Assembly (NCBI GenBank): GCA_944412495.1
Contig: CALYBL010000029.1
Location: 1-64,000 of the forward strand
Direction of reading: 5' to 3'
From: an uncultured Clostridia bacterium
GTDB taxonomy: Bacteria > Bacillota > Clostridia > Oscillospirales > Acutalibacteraceae
Length of the DNA stretch: 64,000 bases
In this document: piece after piece, positions 54,703-63,351 of the stretch
Position numbering within the stretch: the first letter of the stretch is position 1
How the letters are laid out: each line of letters begins with the position of its first letter
Notes under the pieces: generated by a model
Told to the model about the DNA's origin: nothing
Databases searched by the model: none
The model's input: only the letters and a program-made list of their open reading frames with translations
Translations under genes and position numbers: made by a program

Positions 54703-55176
54703 TTACCGCAGCGAGACGTATTCAGAATACAGCTCTATATGCCCGCAAAATTTCTCAAGCTCGGCAATAATATAATTCCCGCCGCTGTCAAAATGCAGTA
54801 TCTCGAAAAATTCCCCGTTTTCGTCAGTTTCGATATAACTTGTGCTGCCGTTCATTTTTACGAGTATGCGTGCACTGCCCTGCCGGCCGGATATCCTGCC
54901 GTACACCGCCAAGTCGAGCTCTTTGAGCAGGGCGCCGCCGAACAGCAGCTCTCTGCCCGACTGTCCGTCGTAGTCGGCGGAATATGCTCCGGTATAGTTG
55001 TCCTTAAGGCTGCGTGTACCCGCAAGGTCATCATTCATCTTGAGCTGATAGCCGCTTACTGCGTAAAGCACCTTGTCGAACTGCTCCGCTATCCTGTCGG
55101 TGTTGAGCTTAAGGCCGCAGGACGGCAGGCATAATAAAGAAAGCAATATCATAAGCAGCGCCGCTATGCGTTTCAC
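54703..55176 (-). CDS. small lipoprotein downstream of the Bce permease
   Basis: This 157-residue lipoprotein has lipobox LPSC (Cys20). The mature part is a small mixed domain of no known family (SARILVKMNGSTSYIETDE). The start is GTG with AAGGAGG overlapping the end of the permease gene, whose stop is 3 bp upstream, so it belongs to the bceAB unit. It may assist the transporter at the membrane surface. This is inference from position only. Confidence 0.65.
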   Translation of the reverse strand: MKRIAALLMILLSLLCLPSCGLKLNTDRIAEQFDKVLYAVSGYQLKMNDDLAGTRSLKDNYTGAYSADYDGQSGRELLFGGALLKELDLAVYGRISGRQGSARILVKMNGSTSYIETDENGEFFEILHFDSGGNYIIAELEKFCGHIELYSEYVSLR

Positions 55177-55179
55177 GCC

Positions 55180-57210
55180 CTACTCCTCCTTTGTGCTTAC
55201 GATGTTATAATACTCGCGCGAGGTTATTAGGTACACTATTATATAGAACACAGCGAAAACAACATAGCAGCCGGCCGTAACTGCTATAAGCAGCCATGTA
55301 TTGCTGAGGTTAAGCAGCGCAAGTATCTTCTGAATAAGCGGGAAGGCAAAGGCCACATGCAGACCCGCCGCGATAAGCGGCATAAAAAATATGGTGAGCA
55401 CCTGCGAATTTATGCTCTTTTTTATCTCACGCTTTGTCATGCCGACCTTCTGAAGTATCTCAAACCGGCCCCTGTCCTCGTATCCTTCGGTAATCTGCTT
55501 ATAGTACATTATAAGCACGGCGCCTATTATAAAGACGATGCCGAGCAGTATTCCCAAAAAGAGCATTCCTCCGTACAGTGCGTAAAAGCCGGCACGCTCC
55601 GAAGCCGAGCCCTCGACATATATCCTTATGCCATGCTGCTCGCTTACTGTCCGAAGCCTTGCATCAATTTCATTTTCTATCTCGGTCTGCACATCGTCTC
55701 CGCAGCTTAAATCAAAGGCGTAATAGCTGTGCTTATAGATATCGACCTCGCCGTCCGAGCCGTATTTTGATATTATATTGTCAAACGCCTGCGTCATGGC
55801 ATTTATATCCGGCACAAACAGATACAAAGCACCTATTACGCTCATGGAATCGTTGCCGTTGTCCGCAAAGTCGCCGACAATCTCCTTTACCTTCCACGTT
55901 CCGGCTTCCTCAATGGTTATGGTATCGTAGTCATAGTCGGATTTCGTGGAGTATAAGAGAACTTCGTCAGAGTTTAGCGTCTTGCTTTCGCCCATCACCC
56001 TGTTATAGTCCTCAAGCGGCACTATAAAGAGCTGCTTCATGCCGCCGAAGTCAATTGACTCCATGGCACTTAGATTGCTGCCGTTGAATACAACGCTGCT
56101 GCCGCGTAAATATCCGGCGATATTGAGGTAGCGATAGCTGAGCACATTTTCGGGTGATACGCCCTTTTCGCTCAATACACCGTTTGTCGTATCAGAAACG
56201 GCATTTACAACTGTGTCGTCAATAGAATATGTTTCTACTATAATGTTGCGAGGATACCTGCTGCGCAGGCTGTCCTCCGTGCCGATATAAAGGCAGGCCG
56301 TGGACATTATCATGACGAGCACCATTGTAGACAGTATGCATATCGAGGCCAGACCCGCGCCGTTGCGCTTCATGCGGTACGCCATCGACGAGACGGATAT
56401 AAAATGGTTGGTTTTATAATAGTAGCGCTTGTTTTTTTGTAATATCCTGCACAGCGCTACCGAGCCGGATACGAATATCATGTATGTCGCAATTATGACC
56501 ATTGCAACAGCGGCGAAGAAATACAGCAGCGCCTCCACCGGCTCCTCTATTGTCACGGCGATATAATAGGCGCCGGCGAGCAGTATAACGCCCAAAACGG
56601 CTATCGCCCAGTTTGCCTTCGGCTTCTTCTCGCCTACCGACTCGCTGCGCAGCAGCTCAAGCGGATTTGAAAGATGTATCTGGCGCAGCGCATTGAGCAG
56701 CAGCAGCAAAAACAGCGCGCCGAATATGCCAAGCGTCTGCAAAACGGTATGCGGGTCTATATAAAAGGAGAAGTCCGCCTCGCCGCCGAGCATGCGTATC
56801 ATAAGCAGCTCGCCTGCCTTTGAGAAGAGTATGCCGCTTATCATGCCGCAGAGTAGTGCTATGACGGCTATTATCACACATTCCCAGAAAAGTATTCGCG
56901 CAATGTTCCATTTGCCCATGCCGAGTATGTTGTAAAGACCGAACTCCTTTTTGCGCCTCCGCATGAGAAAGGAATTGGTGTAAAACAGAAAAATAAGCGC
57001 AAATATCGCTATTATCCAGCAGCCCATGCCAAGCAGGGACTGCATCTGCTCTCCGCCGTATATCGCGCTTACCGTCTTATTCGTCGACAGGAAGGAAACT
57101 ATATAATACATCATTACCATGCCGACGCAGGTTAAGATATAGGGGATATATATCTTGCGGTTTTTTGATATGCCGGTCATGGCAAGGCGCGGGTAAAAAA
57201 TGCGTTTCAT
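55180..57210 (-). CDS. Bce-type ABC transporter permease
   Basis: This 676-residue FtsX-like permease has ten predicted helices and a large extracellular domain between helix 7 and 8 (about 310-505), the layout of BceB/VraG. Such permeases recognise cell-wall-active peptides such as bacitracin, nisin or mersacidin, free their lipid target, and signal to the partner kinase. It overlaps bceA by 4 bp (ATGA). Confidence 0.9.
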   Translation of the reverse strand: MKRIFYPRLAMTGISKNRKIYIPYILTCVGMVMMYYIVSFLSTNKTVSAIYGGEQMQSLLGMGCWIIAIFALIFLFYTNSFLMRRRKKEFGLYNILGMGKWNIARILFWECVIIAVIALLCGMISGILFSKAGELLMIRMLGGEADFSFYIDPHTVLQTLGIFGALFLLLLLNALRQIHLSNPLELLRSESVGEKKPKANWAIAVLGVILLAGAYYIAVTIEEPVEALLYFFAAVAMVIIATYMIFVSGSVALCRILQKNKRYYYKTNHFISVSSMAYRMKRNGAGLASICILSTMVLVMIMSTACLYIGTEDSLRSRYPRNIIVETYSIDDTVVNAVSDTTNGVLSEKGVSPENVLSYRYLNIAGYLRGSSVVFNGSNLSAMESIDFGGMKQLFIVPLEDYNRVMGESKTLNSDEVLLYSTKSDYDYDTITIEEAGTWKVKEIVGDFADNGNDSMSVIGALYLFVPDINAMTQAFDNIISKYGSDGEVDIYKHSYYAFDLSCGDDVQTEIENEIDARLRTVSEQHGIRIYVEGSASERAGFYALYGGMLFLGILLGIVFIIGAVLIMYYKQITEGYEDRGRFEILQKVGMTKREIKKSINSQVLTIFFMPLIAAGLHVAFAFPLIQKILALLNLSNTWLLIAVTAGCYVVFAVFYIIVYLITSREYYNIVSTKEE

Positions 57211-57971
57211 TGGCGGTCACCGCCCGTCGCAAGCGTGGTGAGCGTGTCTGATATCTTCTGATAAAGCTGCTCGTTTGTGTTGCTGCCGCGGTATATCTGA
57301 TGATATACGGCACCGTCCTTTATGAACAGCACGCGGCCGGCGTGGCTCGCCGCCTTGACCGAGTGCGTCACCATGAGTATCGTCTGACCCTCGCGGTTTA
57401 TTGCAGAAAAAAGCTGCAGCAGCTCGTCGGTGGACTTGGAGTCGAGCGCACCCGTCGGCTCGTCGGCCAGTATCAGCCTCGGGTCGGTTATTATCGCCCT
57501 GGCCACGGCGACGCGCTGCTTCTGCCCGCCGGATATCTCATAGGGATATTTACTGAGCAGCTCGCTTATCATCAGCTTTTGCGCTATCGGGTCGAGCAGG
57601 CTCTTCATTTCCTTGTACTGCCTGCCGGCGAGCACCAGCGGCAGGAAAATATTGTCCTGCACGGAGAAGGTGTCGAGCAGGTTGAAGTCCTGAAACACAA
57701 AGCCCAGATTGTCACGCCTGAACTTTGCTATCTCCGACTCCTTTATCTTGCTTAAATCTCTGCCGTCCAAAAACACCTTGCCGCCCGTCGGCTTATCGAG
57801 CGCCGCCAAAATATTGAGCAGCGTGGTCTTGCCGGAGCCGGACTCGCCCATTATCGCCACATATTCACCCGCTTCTACGCTGAAGGACACATCCTGCAGT
57901 GCCTGCACCTGATTGCCGCCGAAGCGCGTGGTATATGTCTTTTTAAGATTGACTACCTCTAAGATTGGCAT
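57207..57971 (-). CDS. Bce-type ABC transporter ATPase
   Basis: This 254-residue ATPase has Walker A GESGSGKT (42-49), signature ISGGQKQ (146-152) and Walker B with ADEPT (169-173). It powers the adjoining permease in peptide detoxification. The ATG at 57971 has GGAGG before it; a longer in-frame extension to 58115 would run through the promoter and operator and is rejected. Confidence 0.93.
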   Translation of the reverse strand: MPILEVVNLKKTYTTRFGGNQVQALQDVSFSVEAGEYVAIMGESGSGKTTLLNILAALDKPTGGKVFLDGRDLSKIKESEIAKFRRDNLGFVFQDFNLLDTFSVQDNIFLPLVLAGRQYKEMKSLLDPIAQKLMISELLSKYPYEISGGQKQRVAVARAIITDPRLILADEPTGALDSKSTDELLQLFSAINREGQTILMVTHSVKAASHAGRVLFIKDGAVYHQIYRGSNTNEQLYQKISDTLTTLATGGDRQ

Positions 57972-58002
57972 TTTTATACCTCCAAAAGTATTTTGCAAGG
58001 CT

Positions 58003-58031
58003 ATTTTAACAAAAAGGGAAAATGCTGCGCC
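58003..58031 (-). promoter_or_regulatory. activator-type promoter of bceAB
   Basis: TAAAAT (58003-58008, minus strand) has no consensus -35; the position 17 bp up reads GGCGCA (58026-58031). This is what an activator-dependent promoter looks like. Confidence 0.5.
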
Positions 58032-58041
58032 ATAGATTCGG

Positions 58042-58071
58042 CTTACATTTTCCCCGTAAATCTTACATTTT
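58042..58071. promoter_or_regulatory. direct-repeat operator for the response regulator
   Basis: CTTACATTTT occurs twice (58042-58051 and 58062-58071), exactly 20 bp apart. The near copy ends 10 bp before the poor -35 box. The same face of the helix is presented to an OmpR-type dimer. Confidence 0.65.
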
Positions 58072-58111
58072 TGAAAGATGGCTCTTCCATTTCCGGCGCA
58101 GCCTCTCAGTA

Positions 58112-59104
58112 TCATTCCACCTCAAGGGTGTCCCGCTTGAGGTCGATATATACGACAGTGCCCTCGCCCACGGCCGAGACCGTCCATATGCGGTGATGCA
58201 GATTTTTGCATATCCTCGACGAAAGATAAAGACCTATGCCGCTGGCCTTTTTGTCGCTGCGGCCGTTGTAGCCGGTATAGCCCTTTTCAAAGATACGCGG
58301 CAGGTCCTCCGGCGCTATGCCGATGCCGGTGTCCTTTATCATGAGTATTTTGTCACGGCCCGCCTCTATCGTGACCTCACCGCCCGGCTTCGTATATTTG
58401 ACGGCGTTGGAGATTATCTGCTCTATAACGAACAAAAGCCACTTTTCATCCGTCAGCACTGTGCAGCCGGTCTTTTCGTACTGCAGTCTTATCTTCTTTC
58501 GTATAAACTGCGAGGCGTACCTTCTTATCGCCTGCTTGATTATATCGTCGAGGGCATACTCTTTAAAGACATAGTCGGTAGACGGCGAATCGAGACGCAG
58601 CACCATAAGCGCCATTTCGACATACTGCTCTATGCGCTGCAGGTCCTCGGCTATGTCCCCGCTCAGCCCGCTGTCCTCGTCCTGAAGCCGCAGCCGCATA
58701 GACGCTATCGGCGTCTTTATCTGATGCGCCCACATGTAATAATATTCCGCAAGGTCGGTATACTCCGCCCGCATTTTGTCGCTTATCTCCTGCCGGTCGG
58801 CATATACCGCCCGCAGCAGCGCCTGATAATCCTCCTCCAGCGGACCGCCGGGATGCGGCAAATGGTCGCAGGTCACCTTTATGTCCTCCATAAGCTCGCA
58901 CAGACGCCTGTGCTTTTTTACAAAAGCGATAAAATTTACAGCAAGCGCAATAAAGCCTATGAAAAGGCATATCAGCCCGGCATAGACTACTGCCATTATT
59001 GGGAGTCTGTATAGAGCGAATATAACGGCGAACACTGCCGTGAAAACAAATAAAAGCACTGCCGGCTTTATATGCTGTTTTATATATTTGACAAACAATC
59101 CCAT
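58112..59104 (-). CDS. intramembrane-sensing histidine kinase (BceS-like)
   Basis: This 330-residue kinase has two membrane helices (about 14-31 and 37-62) joined by only a few residues, so it has no extracellular sensor. That is the mark of Bce-type kinases that sense through the transporter. The phosphorylated histidine is His127 in WAHQIKTP. The ATPase domain has NAVKYT, DTGIGI and SGIGLYLS. The ATG at 59104 follows GGTGG; the longer frame extends into the upstream repeat and is rejected. Confidence 0.92.
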   Translation of the reverse strand: MGLFVKYIKQHIKPAVLLFVFTAVFAVIFALYRLPIMAVVYAGLICLFIGFIALAVNFIAFVKKHRRLCELMEDIKVTCDHLPHPGGPLEEDYQALLRAVYADRQEISDKMRAEYTDLAEYYYMWAHQIKTPIASMRLRLQDEDSGLSGDIAEDLQRIEQYVEMALMVLRLDSPSTDYVFKEYALDDIIKQAIRRYASQFIRKKIRLQYEKTGCTVLTDEKWLLFVIEQIISNAVKYTKPGGEVTIEAGRDKILMIKDTGIGIAPEDLPRIFEKGYTGYNGRSDKKASGIGLYLSSRICKNLHHRIWTVSAVGEGTVVYIDLKRDTLEVE

Positions 59105-59414
59105 TTTGACCACCGTTTTAATTCCTGATAAAAATCCCTGCGCTTCGCACACAGCAGGCAGCGCTCGCCCGGATATACGGCACGTCCGAATTTGTTTCAT
59201 CCAGATGCCGCAAGCCTGCCGGCCGTTGCGCCAGGCTGAGCCTGGACGCATATTCGCGTTCGGGCTCAGTTTTTTATTTTACTCCATCGCCCGCGGCATT
59301 AGTCTTACCTTTAATAACCTGAGGGACTCACGCGAGTTCACATCCATACCTCAAAGCCGCAAAATATCTTTTTTGTTGTCTCTTGACAGCAGCAGGCATA
59401 TATGCTCCGCGGAG
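59105..59414. other. intragenic-operon gap holding repeat copy B
   Basis: The gap between DUF6054 and the kinase is mostly filled by the dispersed hairpin repeat. Nothing else is seen. Confidence 0.5.
59228..59385 (+). repeat. dispersed hairpin repeat, copy B
   Basis: Read on the plus strand it opens with GCGCCAGGCTGAGCCTGGAC, forms a 14-bp imperfect stem (59236-59269), and is followed by TTTTTTATTTTACT, a variable middle with CTTTAATA, and the end TTGTCTCTTG. It matches copy A at 43.4 kb across its whole length. As an RNA it would be a terminator on the strand opposite to the Bce genes. Confidence 0.65.
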
Positions 59415-59750
59415 TTAATTTACGTCATATAAGACTTCCTTGAGCTTATCCAAAAAGGCCTCTTCGCCCCACTTATTTATTTTGAAAAACATGGCCTGGC
59501 TGCCGCCGGCCGTCACTGCACAAAGGCAGATAGTATTCTCATTTTTAAACAGGGTGACGTTAAGGCTAACCCTGTTGCCGCCGGCATAGCTGTACCGCTC
59601 AAACACGCGCACGCTGCAGCGCGCACCGCCGACAAGCATGTCGCTTCTTTCCTCAAGGCTTGCCGAAATGCTTCCGTTCAATATCCCGCACTCGATTTTC
59701 TGTAAAATCGCGTCAAAATCTCCGGAAAGAGTAAGCTCCAATTTTGCCAT
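59415..59750 (-). CDS. DUF6054-like protein
   Basis: This 111-residue soluble protein resembles the DUF6054 family: LTLSGDFD and ILNGSISAS near the start, RCSVRVFERYSYAGGNRVSL in the middle, GGSQAMFFKIN near the end. Its role is not known. It lies between the response regulator and the kinase of the Bce system and may belong to its regulation, though the 310-bp gap after it contains a repeat. GGAGG precedes the ATG. Confidence 0.75.
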   Translation of the reverse strand: MAKLELTLSGDFDAILQKIECGILNGSISASLEERSDMLVGGARCSVRVFERYSYAGGNRVSLNVTLFKNENTICLCAVTAGGSQAMFFKINKWGEEAFLDKLKEVLYDVN

Positions 59751-59990
59751 AATTACCTCCGTGTGCTGTAAATACTTATTTTAGTATACGCAATGGGTAA
59801 GCATGTCCTAAGGTCGTCTGGCCAAGAGAATTATCTGCTTTGCCGCCAAAAAGGCAGGACGTTGTCAAAAGACAGTTGTTTTGGCCTGAGGAATATCACA
59901 GGCTCCGGCCAGGGCCGACCCCGCACGTGTTGGCGGAAGACCTGCCGGCTGCGTTCTGCACATAGACGGCATGGCCGGATTTGTCACCGA

Positions 59991-60662
59991 CTATTCCACG
60001 ATATAGCCCATGCCGACCTTTGTTGCTATGAAGTCTGGCAGTCCAGCGCCGCCAAGCTTTCTGCGCAGGCGGTTGACGTTTACGCTCAGGGTGTTTTCGT
60101 CGACATAGCTGTCGTTTTCCCACAGCTTCTGCATGAGCTTATCCCGGCTCACCACCCTGCCCTTGTTTTCCATAAGCGTCTGCATTATGCGGTACTCGTT
60201 TTTCGTCAGCTCTATCTTTTTACCGTTATATACGATGCTGGCATCCGCCGTGTTGAGCATGACGCCGCGGTGCTCCAGCACGGGTATGCGGCTGCTGTAA
60301 TCATAGGTGCGGCGAAGTATGGCCTGTATTTTAGCCATGAGCACGCTGTTGTCAAACGGCTTGGCGATAAAATCGTCGCCGCCCATGTTCATCGCCATAA
60401 CTATATTCATATTGTCGGAGGCAGAGGATATGAATATGACCGGCACCTGTGATATTTTCCTTATCTCTGTGCACCAGTAATAGCCGTTGAAAAACGGCAG
60501 AGATATATCCAGCAGTACAAGATGCGGGTCGTATTTTGTAAAGCAAGCGAGCACGTCGTGGAAATCCTCCACGCACTCGGCCTCCAAATCCCACGACTCT
60601 ATCTGTTTTTTGACGGCCCCGGCAATGCCGGCATCGTCCTCTACAATAAGTATCCTATACAT
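59991..60662 (-). CDS. OmpR-family response regulator (BceR-like)
   Basis: This 223-residue regulator has a receiver domain with phosphorylated Asp52 (LVLLDISLP), the acidic pair ED at 8-9 and Lys in AKPFD. A winged helix C-terminus follows (LTKNEYRIMQTL and VNRLRRKL). The ATG at 60662 starts MYRILIVEDD; the upstream frame lacks a receiver-like start and is rejected. It is the likely activator of the bceAB promoter with the CTTACATTTT direct repeat. Confidence 0.92.
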   Translation of the reverse strand: MYRILIVEDDAGIAGAVKKQIESWDLEAECVEDFHDVLACFTKYDPHLVLLDISLPFFNGYYWCTEIRKISQVPVIFISSASDNMNIVMAMNMGGDDFIAKPFDNSVLMAKIQAILRRTYDYSSRIPVLEHRGVMLNTADASIVYNGKKIELTKNEYRIMQTLMENKGRVVSRDKLMQKLWENDSYVDENTLSVNVNRLRRKLGGAGLPDFIATKVGMGYIVE

Positions 60663-60809
60663 ATCTCTCACAACCGTAATTTTGATTTGCGGCACCGTGT
60701 GCAGGTCACATGGACTTTTACATCTCAAAGCTTACCTGCATAAGGCGTGCTGCTTATCCGCATAATGGTGTCTCATGCAGCATAAGCCCGGCGGCAAAAT
60801 ATATTTATG

Positions 60810-62387
60810 CTATGTTCTCAGCCGGAAGGTGCGCGGTGCAAGCTTATATATAAGCACGCTTGCAACAATGCAGTAGAGTACGCAGAAGCATATGGCAACC
60901 ACACCAAAGGCAAATGTGGGCAGGCGCATCTGCATAAAGGCGAAGCAGGCAAAATAGGTTATCAGCGACACTATCTTATACGTACCGCTCTTCATTTCAA
61001 GGCCGGCGTTATACGGCTGCAAAAGATAATACATAGTGAGATGATGCACCGAGAAAAATATGCTGAGCGCCGCTATAGAAACAACGAATACTGCATAGTT
61101 GAGAGGATTATCGGTACCGCCGGACACAAACAGCAGGGCAGAAAGTCCTGCTCCTATGACCAGTGCCGGCGGGAGGTTTATTTTTATGATATCCCGCAGT
61201 CTTATAACAAACAGCCTTAATATGGATTTGGGCTGCTTGTAAAATGAATATGTCAGCATACTGTGGTCGCAGTTCATGAAGAGCGCCTGCGTAAAGCCTA
61301 TGCCGCGGTTTATCGCGTACATGATAAACACAAAATACGGCAGATACACCATGAGCAGGTCGTTTACATCCTCCTGCACCTGCGGGAAAAGGGCAACTCC
61401 GGCCACTGCCGCCAGCACAAGGCACACGCAGACCGCGGTCTGGCGCAGCGCGGACCTCCACAGAATGCGCCGGTGACGCTTTATGAACAGGTCGTTAAAG
61501 TATTCAAAGCCAGTACGGCTGCTTGATATATCGCCTTTTGCCGATATAAAGCTGCGGCTTCGGTCGGCAGTTTGGGTCTGTTTGGCGCGCACCTGAGATT
61601 TTGCCGTCGTTAGAATCCGGCGGTACATTTCCCTGTAGCTTCCAAACCGTATAATTTTCATGCAGGACAGTATTCCGAGCGCGACGGCCGCAGCCGCCGC
61701 AGTCAAAAGCACGGGCCGCGGGATAATAAAGCCAATGGCGGGCAAAACACATCCGGCGCCGAAAAGCAAAAGTACTATTATCCATATAACGGCGCTTGGA
61801 CCGTTTTCATTAAAGGTTTTTCCGCTTTTTTCATATATCAGAAGGTACGCAGCGGCGACGGCAGCCTTCATTGCGGCGATAAAAACCGGTATAAGCATGC
61901 AGAGCCACAGCGGCACAGACAAAAGCATTCCGAACAGCAGCACAGCCGGAATAAAGCCTATAATAACCTTTAAAACGGTGTAGCCGTAATTTGTTAGAGT
62001 GTATCTTTTTGCATCCATCCTCATTAAAATCATGGCATAGTATTTGTCGTTTGAGGGATTGAACATATATGTGTTCATAAGCGCGCCCGCTGCCGTAAGG
62101 AAGAAAAGCATGTGCAGAAACACACCGCCCTCCGGCAGCAGTGTATCCTCGCATATCATCTGCACGCCGAAAAATATAAGCGACATGTAGATAAGCTTGC
62201 CGGCAAAGGTCGAAATAACCTCCCAAAGAGCAGAGAGTATACCCGCAAAAAGCTTCAGTCCTCCGGCCCCGTACAGCGATGACGGAAGCAGTCTCCCAAG
62301 CAGCGGAATCTGCTTTAGACAATAGATAATGCCGTTGACCCTGTACGTATTTTTAAGCGAAAAGGATATCAGAAAGTCGTTAATCAT
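60810..62387 (-). CDS. ABC-2-type permease
   Basis: This 525-residue membrane protein has about ten to twelve helices and a charged cytosolic loop near 265-300. No signature identifies its substrate. It starts 8 bp inside the end of the ATPase gene (GGGAGG before the ATG at 62387), so the two are one transporter. Its place beside BceRSAB suggests a role in peptide or envelope-stress response, by context only. Confidence 0.8.
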   Translation of the reverse strand: MINDFLISFSLKNTYRVNGIIYCLKQIPLLGRLLPSSLYGAGGLKLFAGILSALWEVISTFAGKLIYMSLIFFGVQMICEDTLLPEGGVFLHMLFFLTAAGALMNTYMFNPSNDKYYAMILMRMDAKRYTLTNYGYTVLKVIIGFIPAVLLFGMLLSVPLWLCMLIPVFIAAMKAAVAAAYLLIYEKSGKTFNENGPSAVIWIIVLLLFGAGCVLPAIGFIIPRPVLLTAAAAAVALGILSCMKIIRFGSYREMYRRILTTAKSQVRAKQTQTADRSRSFISAKGDISSSRTGFEYFNDLFIKRHRRILWRSALRQTAVCVCLVLAAVAGVALFPQVQEDVNDLLMVYLPYFVFIMYAINRGIGFTQALFMNCDHSMLTYSFYKQPKSILRLFVIRLRDIIKINLPPALVIGAGLSALLFVSGGTDNPLNYAVFVVSIAALSIFFSVHHLTMYYLLQPYNAGLEMKSGTYKIVSLITYFACFAFMQMRLPTFAFGVVAICFCVLYCIVASVLIYKLAPRTFRLRT

Positions 62388-63084
62388 CCTCGTCCTCCCT
62401 GAGCGCAGCGAGTATTTTTTCCTTAAAGTCATGGCTGTCGAGGTCCGCCTTACCTACCGCCTCTAACTCGCCGTGGCTGAGCAGCACTATCTCGTCGCAT
62501 AAGTCAAGTGCCAAATCAAGAATATGTGTGGAGAATATAGTAACCCGTTCTCCCTTAAGCGAGCGCAGCAGCTGTTTCATCTCCTCCGCCACGACAACGT
62601 CGAGGGAGGTAAGCGGCTCGTCAAGCAGCAGAAGGTTGGGACGCGCTATGATGTTTATGAGCATCTGCATTTTATTTTTCATGCCGTGGGAGTAGTCCTT
62701 CATAAGCTTGTCCCTGTCGTCATAGGCTATACTCATATATTCAAAATATTCATCCAATGGACGTATGTTTTTTATGCTGTCTTTATTTATGTCTATAAAA
62801 AATTTGAGAAATTCGCGCCCTGTAAGGAACTCCGGCACGGTGGGAGTTGAAAGCACATAGCCTATATCCTCCGCCTTCACCTCGCGCCTTAACCCGTTTT
62901 CCTCAAAATAAAAGGCACCGCTTGATTCGATGTCCCTGTTAATGCAGTTGAACAGCGTGGTCTTGCCCGCACCGTTTCGGCCAAGCAGGCCATATATCCT
63001 GCCGCTTTTAAAGCTGAAGCTGACATCGCGCAGAACGTTCTTTTTCTCATAGCTTTTCGAAAGATGCTCAATTACAAAATCCAT
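62380..63084 (-). CDS. ABC transporter ATPase
   Basis: This 234-residue ATPase has Walker A GRNGAGKTT (about 34-42), signature YSHGMKNK (a variant of LSGGQ), and Walker B LLLLDEPLTSLD. It pairs with the following permease. The ATG at 63084 is preferred: GAGGAGAG precedes it, and the upstream ATG lies in that site. A good promoter is 54 bp upstream. Confidence 0.9.
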   Translation of the reverse strand: MDFVIEHLSKSYEKKNVLRDVSFSFKSGRIYGLLGRNGAGKTTLFNCINRDIESSGAFYFEENGLRREVKAEDIGYVLSTPTVPEFLTGREFLKFFIDINKDSIKNIRPLDEYFEYMSIAYDDRDKLMKDYSHGMKNKMQMLINIIARPNLLLLDEPLTSLDVVVAEEMKQLLRSLKGERVTIFSTHILDLALDLCDEIVLLSHGELEAVGKADLDSHDFKEKILAALREDEDD

Positions 63085-63137
63085 ATATTCTCTCCTCTTT
63101 TGCACTGCCGTTCGGTCAAGGATTCACGGCTTTACCC

Positions 63138-63166
63138 ATTATACATGTATTTCACCGAGTTGGCAA
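63138..63166 (-). promoter_or_regulatory. sigma-A promoter of the ABC-2 pair
   Basis: On the minus strand TTGCCA (63161-63166), 17 bp, TATAAT (63138-63143). Confidence 0.7.
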
Positions 63167-63257
63167 TAATCGATAACTTAATTTTACACTGCCTGTACAG
63201 AACACGGAAATATATTCCGAATCGGTATGCGGATAACTGTTAGGACTTGTCAGCAAA

Positions 63258-63290
63258 ATTCGCCGCTCCAATATATCATGAGCGGCGAAT
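63258..63290 (-). terminator. terminator of sigK
   Basis: A perfect 11-bp stem (63258-63268 with 63280-63290) with TTTT on the minus strand. Confidence 0.7.
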
Positions 63291-63351
63291 CAGCATTTGA
63301 AAATCATATTTGTATACTTAATTTTTAGGGCCACAAATCCTTATAATAATT

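Noticed and set aside
57972..58115. N-terminal extension of the Bce ATPase
   Set aside because: It would run through the operator and promoter, and the ATG at 57971 has a perfect ribosome site.
58022..59014. 330-codon plus-strand frame over the kinase gene
   Set aside because: It is antisense to a motif-complete histidine kinase; its Tyr/Arg/Leu-rich composition is typical of a mirrored frame.
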